A stretch of DNA of 64,000 bases from Chryseobacterium turcicum (GCF_021010565.1 NZ_JAJNAY010000002.1:744001-808000), one strand, 5' to 3'; shown: positions 43,257 to 52,389, counted from the first letter of the stretch. Notes: generated by a model from the sequence alone, not told the origin. Numbers and translations: made by a program.

Positions 43257-44594
43257 TTATTCTTCAACTTCAAAAAGCAAACGCTCTCCGAATTTTTCTT
43301 CGTTTACTTTACCGTTTTCGTAAACCAGATTTCCGTTAACGAAAGTATGGGTTACTTTAGAATGAAAATTCATTCCTTCCAACGGGCTCCAGCCGCACTT
43401 ATAAAGAATATTTTCTTTTTCAACCGTCCATTTTTCATTTAAATCAACCAAAACTAAATCGGCTTTGTAACCTTCTTTAATGAAACCTCTTTTCTCTATT
43501 CTGAACAAAATCGCAGGATTATGAGCCATTTTTTCAACAATTCTTTCCAACGAAATCTTTCCGTTTTTATAATTCTCCAACATTACCACCAAAGAATGCT
43601 GAACCAAAGGTGCTCCGGATGGACATTTTAAATATGTATTTTGTTTTTCTTCCCAAGTATGCGGCGCGTGGTCGGTTGCAATCACATCAATTCTGTCATC
43701 CAGCAAAGCTTCCCAAAGTCCGTCTTTGTCTTTTTGAGTTTTTACGGCAGGATTCCATTTGATTAATCCGCCTTTTGTATCGTAATCTTCATTGGTAAAC
43801 GTTAAGTGATGAACGCAAACTTCTGCCGTTATTTTTTTATCTTTTAATGGAATATCATTTCTAAACAATTCAGTTTCAATCGCTGTTGACAAATGGAAAA
43901 CGTGAAGTCTTGCCCCAGTTTTTTTTGCCAATTCAATTGCCTTTGAAGAAGATTTATAACAAGCTTCTTCACTTCTAATTAAATGATGGAATTTTACGGG
44001 GATATCTTCGCCATATTCATCCACATATTTTTGAGTATTTTCACGAATCGTTGCTTCATCTTCACAATGAACGGCAATCAGCATTTTGGTATTGCTGAAA
44101 ATATTTTCAAGAGTTTCAGGATTATCAACCAACATATTTCCAGTTGATGAACCTAAAAACAATTTAATTCCGGGAACATTTCTAGGATTTGTTTTTAAAA
44201 CTTCTGCTAAATTATCATTAGTTCCGCCCATCATAAAACCGTAATTGGCAAATGATTTCTGAGAAGCAATCTCATATTTATCAGCTAATAATTCCTGAGT
44301 TACCGCATTCGGAACCGTGTTTGGCTGCTCGATAAAACTGGTTGTTCCTCCTGCAATTGCTGAACGAGATTCAGATTCAATATCACCTTTATGAGTCAAA
44401 CCCGGTTCACGGAAATGCACTTGGTCATCGATAATTCCAGGCAAGAGATATTTTCCTGACGCATCAATAATTTGGTCTGCTTCTTCAGAAATATTCGACT
44501 CTATTTTAGAAATCAAATCATTTTCAATCAGAATATCACTTTTGATAATTTGACCTTCGTTGACGATTTGAGCATTTTTTATAAGAATTTTCAT
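43257..44594 (-). CDS. pyrC: Dihydroorotase (class I-like)
   Basis: This amidohydrolase of 445 aa cyclises carbamoyl-aspartate in pyrimidine synthesis. It has VHFREPGLTHKGDIESESRSA, AVHCEDE, LHVFHLSTA and the catalytic-Asp motif ATDHAPHTWEEK. The first metal His of the usual HxH is Gln here (Q58-V-H60 in IDDQVHFREPG). I recall the same DDQVHFR in other Bacteroidetes dihydroorotases, so it is probably a lineage trait. Allantoinase is the main alternative. Confidence 0.88.
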   Translation of the reverse strand: MKILIKNAQIVNEGQIIKSDILIENDLISKIESNISEEADQIIDASGKYLLPGIIDDQVHFREPGLTHKGDIESESRSAIAGGTTSFIEQPNTVPNAVTQELLADKYEIASQKSFANYGFMMGGTNDNLAEVLKTNPRNVPGIKLFLGSSTGNMLVDNPETLENIFSNTKMLIAVHCEDEATIRENTQKYVDEYGEDIPVKFHHLIRSEEACYKSSSKAIELAKKTGARLHVFHLSTAIETELFRNDIPLKDKKITAEVCVHHLTFTNEDYDTKGGLIKWNPAVKTQKDKDGLWEALLDDRIDVIATDHAPHTWEEKQNTYLKCPSGAPLVQHSLVVMLENYKNGKISLERIVEKMAHNPAILFRIEKRGFIKEGYKADLVLVDLNEKWTVEKENILYKCGWSPLEGMNFHSKVTHTFVNGNLVYENGKVNEEKFGERLLFEVEE

Positions 44595-44625
44595 TTTTAC
44601 TTTTAGATATAAGATTGATATTGCA

Positions 44626-44633
44626 CAAATTTA
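44626..44633 (-). promoter_or_regulatory. -7 element of the dihydroorotase gene
   Basis: TAAATTTG on the minus strand, 31 nt before the ATG. Confidence 0.5.
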
Positions 44634-44688
44634 ATATTTTCTAAAGTGATTTTTAAACATCAATCTAAAAATTATGAATTCTAATATT

Positions 44689-44696
44689 TACATTTG
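44689..44696 (+). promoter_or_regulatory. -7 element of the flippase gene
   Basis: TACATTTG overlaps the upstream TTG candidate at 44694, which moves the flippase start to TTG 44715. Confidence 0.5.
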
Positions 44697-44714
44697 CATT
44701 TTAAAAACCTAAAA

Positions 44715-46169
44715 TTGTATAAGAAACTATTTGGACAAACCGCTGTTTACGGACTCAGTTCTGTGCTGGTAAGAATTTTCCCATTTCTTATTGCTCCTAT
44801 TGTAACAAAAGCTTTCGGGCCGTCTGCATCGTCACCTTTTGTAGATTGGTATTCTATTGCCGGAGTAATCACTGTTTTTCTTACTCATGGGATGGAAACT
44901 TCATTTTTCCGCTTTGCACAAGAAGGTGATATTGATAAGAAAACCTTGGTTTCTACCTGTGCACTAAGTATTTTAGGAGCCGGATTTATTTATTTGATTT
45001 TAGGATATGTTTTCAGGCAGGACCTTGCGAATGCTTTTGAAACCCCAGACCAGGTCAATTATTTAATTATTTTTCTTTTTATTTTATCTTTCGATGCATT
45101 TTCTACGATTCCTTCCGCTGTTTTAAGGCTTGAGGGAAAACCTGTTCAGTATATGCTTTCAAAAGTAATTGGTTCTTTGGCGTATTACTTTTTAGTCGTA
45201 TTTTTCATTAAATGGCTACCCAATTATCCCAATGGAATTTTAGGAATTAAATACAATCCTGAGATTGGTGTTGGCTACGTTTTCATCGCCAATTTGGTAC
45301 AAAGTATTATTACTTTAGCGATTGTAGGAAAAGAATTTGTGAATTTTAGTTTTAAAAAATTTGATTTCAAACTTTGGAAGAGAATTATGAATTATTCTTG
45401 GCCGGTAATGATTGCAGGTTTAGCAGGAATTATCAATCAGACTTTAGACCGACAGTTTTTAAAATATTTACTTCCAAAAGAAGAAGCAAAACATCAGATT
45501 GGGGTGTATGGTGCTGTATATAAAATTGCGACTTTCATCACCGTGTTCAGACAGGCATATCAATTAGGTATTGAACCTTACTTTTTCTCAAGTTTTAAAG
45601 ACAAGAATAATCATAAAACCTATGCCGTTTTAATGGATATTTTTGTGATTTGCAACTGTTTAATCTACATCGGATTAATGGTAAACTTACAATGGATTTC
45701 TGAAAAATATTTGAAAAATCCACTTTATTATGAAGGAATAGAAATTATACCTTTTGTCATGCTGGGCGCATTGTTTTTAGGAATTTATTTAAATTTATCG
45801 ATTTGGTATAAACTTTCTGACCAAACAAGAGTTGGCCTGTATATTTCTTTAATTGGAGCTGCTATTACAATTTTCATCAACTTTACATTTATTCCTACCT
45901 ACGGGTATTGGGCAAGTGCTTTTGCAGCATTAATTACGTACACAAGCATGATGATTATTTCCTACCTTTGGGGGAAATCGCAGTATCCTATTCATTATAA
46001 CACATCCAAAATTGCAATCTATCTATCATTATCTATTGCGATTTCGATGATTTCATTTTATTATTTCCGACACAATTATTTAATTGGAAACGGATTGTTT
46101 CTTTTCTTCATCGCATTTTTAGCGTATAGTGAAAGAACAATGATTAATAAAATACTTAGAAGACCTTAA
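44715..46169 (+). CDS. Polysaccharide flippase, Wzx/MATE-like
   Basis: About twelve to fourteen hydrophobic helices over 484 aa. The N-terminus YKKLFGQTAVYGLSSVLVRIFPFLIAPIVT is typical of lipopolysaccharide biosynthesis/oligosaccharide flippases. It would move lipid-linked sugar units across the inner membrane. No ATG is available: TTG 44715 is chosen because the -7 box overlaps TTG 44694. It is followed by a sugar nucleotidyltransferase gene. Confidence 0.85.
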   Translation: MYKKLFGQTAVYGLSSVLVRIFPFLIAPIVTKAFGPSASSPFVDWYSIAGVITVFLTHGMETSFFRFAQEGDIDKKTLVSTCALSILGAGFIYLILGYVFRQDLANAFETPDQVNYLIIFLFILSFDAFSTIPSAVLRLEGKPVQYMLSKVIGSLAYYFLVVFFIKWLPNYPNGILGIKYNPEIGVGYVFIANLVQSIITLAIVGKEFVNFSFKKFDFKLWKRIMNYSWPVMIAGLAGIINQTLDRQFLKYLLPKEEAKHQIGVYGAVYKIATFITVFRQAYQLGIEPYFFSSFKDKNNHKTYAVLMDIFVICNCLIYIGLMVNLQWISEKYLKNPLYYEGIEIIPFVMLGALFLGIYLNLSIWYKLSDQTRVGLYISLIGAAITIFINFTFIPTYGYWASAFAALITYTSMMIISYLWGKSQYPIHYNTSKIAIYLSLSIAISMISFYYFRHNYLIGNGLFLFFIAFLAYSERTMINKILRRP

Positions 46170-46201
46170 ATTAAACTTATAAATAAAACAAATATTCACA
46201 T

Positions 46202-47218
46202 ATGAAAATTATTGTTCCAATGGCTGGAAAAGGCTCAAGATTGAGACCACATACATTAACAGTTCCAAAGCCATTGATTCCTATTGCAGGTAAACCAATT
46301 GTACAGAGATTAGTAGAAGATATTGCTAAAGTAGCGGGTGAAAAAATTGAAGAAGTAGCCTTTATTATTGGAGATTTTGGAGCTGAAGTAGAAGCTTCAT
46401 TACTTAAAATAGCAGAAAAACTGGGCGCAAAAGGAACTATTTATCACCAACTAGAGCCTCTTGGAACCGCTCATTCTATAAAATGTGCTGAAGAATCGAT
46501 GCAGGGAAATGTGGTGATTGCTTATGCAGACACTCTTTTCAGAGCAGATTTTACGTTAGACACCAATTCTGACGGCGTAATCTGGGTAAAAAAAGTAGAT
46601 GACCCTTCTGCTTTTGGGGTTGTAAAATTAGATGACTACGGTTTTATTACCGATTTTATCGAGAAACCGGCAACTTTTGTTTCAGATTTGGCGATTATTG
46701 GTATTTACTACTTTAATTCAGCAGAAAAATTGATGTCTGAGATTAACCATATTATGGATAATAACATTAAAGTAAGTGGAGAATATCAATTGACCACAGC
46801 ATTAGAAAACCTTCGTCAATCTGGCGCTAAATTTTCTTTAGGAAAAGTGGATGACTGGATGGATTGCGGAAATAAAAATGCTACCGTTGAAACCAATGGT
46901 AAGATTTTAGAATACGAAAAAGATGAGTTTACAGAATTCCCGCAGTCTGCTAATATTCAAAACTCGTTGATTATTCAGCCTTGTTATATTGGTGAAGGAG
47001 TAGAAATTTCAAACTCTAAAATCGGACCTTATGTTTCATTAGGAAAAGGTACAAAAGTAATCAACTCTAATATCGACAACTCGTTGATTCAAGAGAAGAC
47101 CATCATTGACCACGGAAATCTTTCCAACTCAATGATTGGAAGCTCGGCTCATTATTTTGGAGTATCAAGAGAAATTTCTTTAGGAGATTTTTCAGTTTTA
47201 GATTTTGTATCAAAATAA
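46202..47218 (+). CDS. Sugar-phosphate nucleotidyltransferase with beta-helix domain
   Basis: The N-terminal NTP-transferase (about 1-235) has the signature MAGKGSRLRPHTLTVPKPLIPIAGKP and DFIEKPA. The C-terminus (about 245-338) has hexapeptide-type repeats (IGEGVEISNSKIGPYVSLGKGT) of a left-handed beta-helix. It would activate a hexose-1-phosphate (glucose- or mannose-type; exact sugar not decidable) for surface glycans. It lies 32 nt after the flippase and is likely co-transcribed. Confidence 0.88.
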   Translation: MKIIVPMAGKGSRLRPHTLTVPKPLIPIAGKPIVQRLVEDIAKVAGEKIEEVAFIIGDFGAEVEASLLKIAEKLGAKGTIYHQLEPLGTAHSIKCAEESMQGNVVIAYADTLFRADFTLDTNSDGVIWVKKVDDPSAFGVVKLDDYGFITDFIEKPATFVSDLAIIGIYYFNSAEKLMSEINHIMDNNIKVSGEYQLTTALENLRQSGAKFSLGKVDDWMDCGNKNATVETNGKILEYEKDEFTEFPQSANIQNSLIIQPCYIGEGVEISNSKIGPYVSLGKGTKVINSNIDNSLIQEKTIIDHGNLSNSMIGSSAHYFGVSREISLGDFSVLDFVSK

Positions 47219-47230
47219 ATTTAAATAAAA

Positions 47231-47279
47231 TAACGTTGAGAAAGCCACACAAAAACATTTTGTGTGGTTTGGCGTTAAT
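47231..47279 (+). terminator. Long hairpin after the nucleotidyltransferase gene
   Basis: CCACACAAAA and TTTTGTGTGG form the core, with outer TAACG/CGTTA pairing. There is no clear U-tract, so termination is likely but not certain. Confidence 0.55.
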
Positions 47280-47352
47280 ATTGTAAAAGATTATTATACA
47301 TTGCAGATGAAATCAAAATGAGCGCATTTGCTAAAAACTATAAAAACTCTAT

Positions 47353-48195
47353 ATGAAAAACTGGGCTATCTTACTGATTATAACATTGACTGTACTTTCC
47401 TGTAAAAGCAGAAAAGCACTTAATCAAAATTCTTCTGAAAATGACAGCATCCAGATTCAAAATTCAAATCAAAACGACCCTAAAGATGCCAAAAATATTC
47501 AGGACCGTTTGACTTTTTATGAGAATATATTTCTGCATCCTAAATTTGAGCACGTAAAAATCAATAGTAAAATTACAGCAAGTGACTTGAGAGTAAGTCC
47601 GCTTGATGCAGTAATTTATATCGAAAATGATAAGAAAATATGGTCTAATATTACTTTTCTAATCATTCCTGCGGCAAGAGCAATTATTACTCCCGAAGGC
47701 ATCAAGGCAATGGATAAGTACAACAAAAATTATATCGATTCAGATTTTGACTACCTTAATAATCTTCTGAATGTCAATTTCATTGATTATAAAACTTTAG
47801 AAAAACTGTTGATGGGACGTACATTTATGCAAATCACCAACGGTAATTCAAAAATTGTGAAAAATTCTCAGGGATATCAGTTGACGTCAATTGCCAATCA
47901 AAAAATTGTAACCAACGAGGTTACACGAGAATACAAAGTAGAAATGCAGTATACCGATGATTTTAATTTAAATTGGGTAAAATTACAAGATGTAAAATCC
48001 AACGATGCTATTGAAATCGTATATGAAAATTGGGAGACCTTTCCAAATGAAGTTAAGCTTCCAAAAAATGTTAAAATAATTATAAAAGGTTCCAAAACAA
48101 GTCAAATTTTAATTGAAAACACGAAATTTGATTTTTCGAGGATGGAAACACCTTATTCTGTTCCAGCCAATTATAAGAAAATTGATATTAAATGA
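47353..48195 (+). CDS. DUF4292 lipoprotein
   Basis: The lipoprotein signal is MKNWAILLIITLTVLSC. The roughly 250-residue mature part matches DUF4292 (KINSKITASDLRVSPLDAVIYIENDKKIWSNIT, LLMGRTFMQI), a LolA/LppX-like beta-fold of Bacteroidetes. The last residues overlap the EnvC-like gene by 4 nt (ATGA). An envelope lipid or lipoprotein handling role is plausible but unproven. Confidence 0.85.
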   Translation: MKNWAILLIITLTVLSCKSRKALNQNSSENDSIQIQNSNQNDPKDAKNIQDRLTFYENIFLHPKFEHVKINSKITASDLRVSPLDAVIYIENDKKIWSNITFLIIPAARAIITPEGIKAMDKYNKNYIDSDFDYLNNLLNVNFIDYKTLEKLLMGRTFMQITNGNSKIVKNSQGYQLTSIANQKIVTNEVTREYKVEMQYTDDFNLNWVKLQDVKSNDAIEIVYENWETFPNEVKLPKNVKIIIKGSKTSQILIENTKFDFSRMETPYSVPANYKKIDIK

Positions 48196-49751
48196 TTAAA
48201 AAAATTAGCTTTTTAATAGGCATTTTGCTGTTTGGTTTACAATTTGGCCAACAAAATAAAGAACAGTTGCAAAAACAAAATGCTGACCTAAAAAAACAGA
48301 TAGCTCAGATAAATTCAGATTTGGCAAAGACTAGAAACGAATCTAAATTGTCTATATCATATTTGGATAACGTTAATAAAAAATTAGCGCTTAGAGAAAA
48401 GGTTTACAACAATACGCAAAAAGAAAAAAGATTTATTGAAGACGAAATTTTTCTTCGTCAAATGGAAATTAACACACAGAATAGAGAGCTTGCGGTTTTA
48501 AGAAAAAACTTTGCTCATGTTTTGGTCAATGCATATAAAAACAAAGGAATAGAAAATAAAGTAACCTTTATTTTATCGGCAAAAAGTTTAGGTGAAGCTT
48601 TACGAAGAGTACAATATCTTAAAAAGTACTCTGATAACAAAGATAAAAAAGCCGCAGAAATAACCACTGCTTCTATTGCATTAAAAAACTCTATTGAGCA
48701 GAAAAAGAAATCAGCAACCGAGAAACAAAATCTACTAGCCAATCAGAAGAAAGATTTGACAACGATTAGTGTTGAACGTACTCAGAAAGAACAGTTGGTG
48801 ACAGATTTCAAGAAAAATGAATCTAAACTTACAGTCGACCTTAGACAAAAACAAACGCAGTCTAAAGCTCTGGAAGGACAGATAAGAGCCATTATTGCTG
48901 AAGAAATAAGAATTGCAAAAGCTGAGGAAGAAAGCAGAAGAAAAGCTGAAGCTGAAAAAATTCGTTTAGCCAAAATCGCTGCAGACAGAGAAAAAGCAAG
49001 AATTGAAGCTGAAGCAAAAGCTCGTGCTGAAGCCTTAGAAAGAGAAAGAAAACTAGCGGAAGTTGAAGCTAAAAAAGCTGCAGAATTAGTTGCTAAAAGA
49101 GCTGAGGAAGAAAGAAAAAGAAATGAAGAAGCCGCAAAAAGCGAAGCCAGTGCAAAAGATGAAGCCAGAAAAATTACAGCTAAAAAAGCCTCTGAAGATG
49201 CAGAATTAAGAGCTAAAGAAGCTACTGTAAAACTAAATGCAGCAAAAGCGGCGGAGGAAGCTTTAGAAAAGAAAAAAGAAGACGATAAAAAAGCGGCAGA
49301 GGCAAAAGCAATGACTAATTATGGGGTATCTGCTCCATCTGCAGGAAGTAATTTTGCATCAAACAAAGGAAGAATTTCTATGCCTGCGCAAGGAACAATT
49401 ACTCATAGATTCGGAAGGCAGCAACACCCTGTTTTTAAATCGATTTGGGAAGAAAATAACGGAATCAAAATATCTGTAGCTAAAGGAACTTCTGCAAGAG
49501 CTGTTTTCCCGGGAGTAGTATCTCAGGTAATTCCTTCAGCAGACGGAACAAGAACGGTAATGATAAAACATGGTGATTATTTTACCATCTATTCAAATCT
49601 TAGCAGTACTACGGTTTCTAAAAACCAGCAGGTTTCTGCAGGTACAGTGGTAGGAGCAGTTGCTCAAGATTTTGACGGAACGTATACGCTTGATTTCCAG
49701 ATTTGGAATGGAAATAATGCAGTTGACCCTTTAGGTTGGGTTTCATATTAA
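48192..49751 (+). CDS. EnvC-like murein hydrolase activator (degenerate LytM)
   Basis: The signal peptide is MIKKISFLIGILLFGLQFGQ. A long coiled coil (about 22-370) contains an Ala/Glu/Lys-rich stretch. A C-terminal M23/LytM-like domain follows (about 390-519: MPAQGTITHRFGRQQHPVFKSIWEENNGIKISVAKGT). The zinc ligands of active M23 enzymes look lost: HNGxD is NNGIK, and the final HxH region reads LDFQIW. This is the EnvC pattern, in which the domain activates amidases rather than cutting peptidoglycan. 519 aa. Confidence 0.9.
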   Translation: MIKKISFLIGILLFGLQFGQQNKEQLQKQNADLKKQIAQINSDLAKTRNESKLSISYLDNVNKKLALREKVYNNTQKEKRFIEDEIFLRQMEINTQNRELAVLRKNFAHVLVNAYKNKGIENKVTFILSAKSLGEALRRVQYLKKYSDNKDKKAAEITTASIALKNSIEQKKKSATEKQNLLANQKKDLTTISVERTQKEQLVTDFKKNESKLTVDLRQKQTQSKALEGQIRAIIAEEIRIAKAEEESRRKAEAEKIRLAKIAADREKARIEAEAKARAEALERERKLAEVEAKKAAELVAKRAEEERKRNEEAAKSEASAKDEARKITAKKASEDAELRAKEATVKLNAAKAAEEALEKKKEDDKKAAEAKAMTNYGVSAPSAGSNFASNKGRISMPAQGTITHRFGRQQHPVFKSIWEENNGIKISVAKGTSARAVFPGVVSQVIPSADGTRTVMIKHGDYFTIYSNLSSTTVSKNQQVSAGTVVGAVAQDFDGTYTLDFQIWNGNNAVDPLGWVSY

Positions 49752-49759
49752 AAAAAGAT

Positions 49760-49767
49760 TAACTTTG
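49760..49767 (+). promoter_or_regulatory. -7 element of tatA
   Basis: TAACTTTG ends 14 nt before the tatA ATG, so tatA and followers may have their own promoter inside the gene run. Confidence 0.5.
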
Positions 49768-49781
49768 CAAAAATTTAAGAA

Positions 49782-49997
49782 ATGTACACATTAACAATAC
49801 TTGCGTTATCTTGGCAGCACATCCTTATCGTTGCCATCATACTTTTATTACTTTTCGGAGGTAAAAAAATCCCTGAATTGATGAGAGGTATGGGTTCTGG
49901 AATTAAAGAATTTAAAGATGCTATCAAAGAAGAAGAAAAACCGGAAGCTAAAACTACCGAAAACAACCCTTCAAACAATACCACAAAAAGCAACTAA
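49782..49997 (+). CDS. tatA: Twin-arginine translocase subunit TatA/E
   Basis: The 71-aa protein has an N-terminal membrane helix (HILIVAIILLLLFGGKKIPELM), the FGGKKIPEL hinge and an amphipathic helix (MRGMGSGIKEFKDAIKEEEK), then an Asn/Thr/Lys tail. It forms the pore component of the Tat pathway for folded proteins. tatC is not in the window. Confidence 0.95.
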   Translation: MYTLTILALSWQHILIVAIILLLLFGGKKIPELMRGMGSGIKEFKDAIKEEEKPEAKTTENNPSNNTTKSN

Positions 49998-50013
49998 ATA
50001 ATTCTTCATTTCT

Positions 50014-50625
50014 ATGAATTTTACCGATACTGCCTGGAAAATCTTCAACCAATCTATTGAAGACTATCATGTATTAGACAGCGTTGATACACCTGTAAAT
50101 AATCCTTTTGAAACAGACAGTTTGGAACGGATTTTGTATGCTAAAAACTGGATTGATACCGTTCAATGGCATTTAGAAGATATTATTAGAGATGAAAACA
50201 TAGACCCTGTTGAGGCTCTTCAATTAAAGAGAACAATAGATTCTTCAAATCAAAAAAGAACCGATTTGGTAGAATTCATAGACAGTTGGTTTTTAGATAA
50301 ATACAAAAATATCACCCCTAAATCTAATGCGAAAATAAATACTGAAACTCCAGCTTGGGCTGTTGATAGGTTGTCTATTTTAGCATTAAAGGTTTATCAT
50401 ATGTCGTTGGAAGCCAACAGAGAATCTGCTTCAGAAGAGCATCGTCAAAATTGCCAGGCAAAATTAGATGTATTGCTTACTCAGAAAGAAGATTTGTCAA
50501 CTTCAATTATTCAATTACTTACAGATATTGAAAACGGTGATGTTAAGATGAAAGTGTACAAACAAATGAAAATGTACAATGATGAAAGTCTTAACCCAAT
50601 CCTTTACCAAAAGGAGCAAAAATGA
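50014..50625 (+). CDS. DUF4254 protein
   Basis: The 203-aa helical soluble protein starts MNFTDTAWKIFNQSIEDYHVLDSVD and has NPFETDSLERILYAKNWIDTVQWHLEDIIRDE, the DUF4254 signature of Bacteroidetes. No signal peptide. The function is unknown, although in some genomes it lies near LPS or glycosyltransferase genes. Its stop overlaps the next start (ATGA). Confidence 0.88.
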   Translation: MNFTDTAWKIFNQSIEDYHVLDSVDTPVNNPFETDSLERILYAKNWIDTVQWHLEDIIRDENIDPVEALQLKRTIDSSNQKRTDLVEFIDSWFLDKYKNITPKSNAKINTETPAWAVDRLSILALKVYHMSLEANRESASEEHRQNCQAKLDVLLTQKEDLSTSIIQLLTDIENGDVKMKVYKQMKMYNDESLNPILYQKEQK

Positions 50626-51077
50626 AACGACTACTTTTTTTAGGAATACTGATACTAATCACTTCTTCTTGTGCGACCGAAAAGCTGAATTTATCACCTT
50701 TATCAAACACGTTTTCAAGTGACTCAAAATCTGTCGACCCTGAAAATTCAAAAAGTATAAGCATCAATATTACCGAAAATGTAAATGCCTCAGAAATCAC
50801 TAATTTGATTTCCACTTTTCCTAGATTTACCAATTCTGCCGTAAACGATGAAGTAAGTAATTTAAAGTATACTCTTCAAAATTACCTTTATGCAATAGCG
50901 TCAGGAAATATTTCCGGGAAAAATAAGACCATCAAAGCTTTGGAAAAATCTTACAAAAATATTCAGAAGCTAAGAAAATATCTGAAGAAAGATGAAGATG
51001 AAGTATTAAACAGGTATTTGGTAAGACTCAAAACAAACGTTACCGTAATAGAAGATTCTGTAAACGGAAAAAAATAA
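50622..51077 (+). CDS. Hypothetical lipoprotein, 151 aa
   Basis: The lipoprotein signal is MKRLLFLGILILITSSC. The mature part has a Ser-rich linker and two long helices (NSAVNDEVSNLKYTLQNYLYAIASGN; KALEKSYKNIQKLRKYLKKDEDEVLNRYL). Family not recognised. It is translationally coupled to the DUF4254 gene and lies 13 nt before ribA. Confidence 0.7.
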   Translation: MKRLLFLGILILITSSCATEKLNLSPLSNTFSSDSKSVDPENSKSISINITENVNASEITNLISTFPRFTNSAVNDEVSNLKYTLQNYLYAIASGNISGKNKTIKALEKSYKNIQKLRKYLKKDEDEVLNRYLVRLKTNVTVIEDSVNGKK

Positions 51078-51090
51078 ACAAAACAATTCA

Positions 51091-51684
51091 ATGATTAAAA
51101 TTCAGGCGGAAGCTAATGTTCCTACAGAGCACGGTAATTTCCGAATGATTGCTTTTTCGGAAGATGAAAATGACTGGATGCCACACATGGCAATATTAGC
51201 AGAAAATACAGATTTTTCTCAACCTGTCAATGTACGTTTTCATTCTGAATGCATTACCGGAGAAGTTTTCCATTCAAAAAAATGCGAATGCGGGCAACAG
51301 CTTGATGCAGCAATGAAATATATGCACGAAAACGGCGGGCTCATCATTTATCTTCGTCAGGAAGGCAGAAATATAGGAATCATTAATAAACTTAAAGCCT
51401 ACTCTCTTCAGGAAAAAGGTTTTGATACCGTACAGGCAAATCTAGAACTAGGCTTACCTGCCGATGACCGTAATTTTGGTGTCGCCATCGAAATTCTGAA
51501 TCAATTGAAAATAGAAAACATTAATCTTTTAACTAACAATCCTGAAAAGGTAAAATTTGTAAAAGAGAGCAACATCAACCTCAACTCAAGAGTTCCGTTG
51601 CAAATTCCATCAAATGAAAATAGCAAGGGATATTTACAAACAAAAAAGGATTTCTTCGGTCATTTTTTAGATGACGAAAAATAA
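51091..51684 (+). CDS. ribA: GTP cyclohydrolase II
   Basis: The enzyme opens GTP to start riboflavin synthesis. Zinc ligands C54, C65 and C67 lie in HSECITGEVFHSKKCECGQQL. YLRQEGRNIGIINKLKAYSLQ is the GTP-binding/catalytic region. The 197-aa length is that of the stand-alone enzyme without the RibB half. It is the last gene of the run that begins with DUF4292. Confidence 0.94.
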   Translation: MIKIQAEANVPTEHGNFRMIAFSEDENDWMPHMAILAENTDFSQPVNVRFHSECITGEVFHSKKCECGQQLDAAMKYMHENGGLIIYLRQEGRNIGIINKLKAYSLQEKGFDTVQANLELGLPADDRNFGVAIEILNQLKIENINLLTNNPEKVKFVKESNINLNSRVPLQIPSNENSKGYLQTKKDFFGHFLDDEK

Positions 51685-51701
51685 TCCCAATTAGATAAAT
51701 C

Positions 51702-51738
51702 AAAAGCGCCAGAAAATAATTTTCTGGCGCTTTTTTTA
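51702..51738 (+). terminator. Terminator after ribA
   Basis: A perfect 15-bp stem, AAAAGCGCCAGAAAA with its complement around TAA, then a T-run. Confidence 0.9.
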
Positions 51739-51759
51739 TTATAAAAATTTGAAAAGATT

Positions 51760-52293
51760 TTATTTTATTTTTACAACTTTTGAGTCATCAATATTAAAAT
51801 ACTTGATAACCGCATTGTAATCACTGTAATCAACCGGAGACGTTCCTTTATTTAAGTATCCCGCAGGAACAAGAACAATTCTAAATGTTTGATTATTATA
51901 ATATGCAGGGGTAGTCGTTACATCATAATTACCATTAACATAGATTTGAACGTCATTTTTTGTAAAGTCAAAATCGTAGTCAACTTCATTTCCATTAAGA
52001 AAATAAATAGTCTTAGGAGTCTGTTCCCAAACATCAGCACCTTGATAAACCCCTTTTAACCTATAAACCAAAACCTTATCAGATTCTTGCATGCCATATT
52101 GGCCTATTACTTGTCTTATAACATGTTGTTCTCCAAAATTTCCAGCGCTATTATATTGAAAACTTCTCGTAATCTCAATAACTCCGGCATAAGTATCATT
52201 ATCTACATACACTACATTATCATCATCATTATCACAACTCACGGTGAATATACTGACAAATGCAAGCATTAAAAATGGAATAATTTTTTTCAT
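51760..52293 (-). CDS. Hypothetical lipoprotein, probably surface-exposed, 177 aa
   Basis: The signal MKKIIPFLMLAFVSIFTVSC is followed directly by DNDDDN. An acidic stretch after the lipidated Cys resembles the lipoprotein export signal described in Bacteroidetes for surface display. The mature part is beta-rich with many Tyr, Asn and Asp residues. Family not recognised. Confidence 0.7.
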   Translation of the reverse strand: MKKIIPFLMLAFVSIFTVSCDNDDDNVVYVDNDTYAGVIEITRSFQYNSAGNFGEQHVIRQVIGQYGMQESDKVLVYRLKGVYQGADVWEQTPKTIYFLNGNEVDYDFDFTKNDVQIYVNGNYDVTTTPAYYNNQTFRIVLVPAGYLNKGTSPVDYSDYNAVIKYFNIDDSKVVKIK

Positions 52294-52381
52294 TTTAAAA
52301 AAGTTTTAATATTAATAAAGTCGGAATCAAAACATATACCAAAAATCACAAAAACTTTAGTATTCATCATTTTTTTAATCG

Positions 52382-52389
52382 TATTTTTG
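52382..52389 (+). promoter_or_regulatory. -7 element of the GH3 gene
   Basis: TATTTTTG ends 16 nt before the ATG. Confidence 0.6.
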
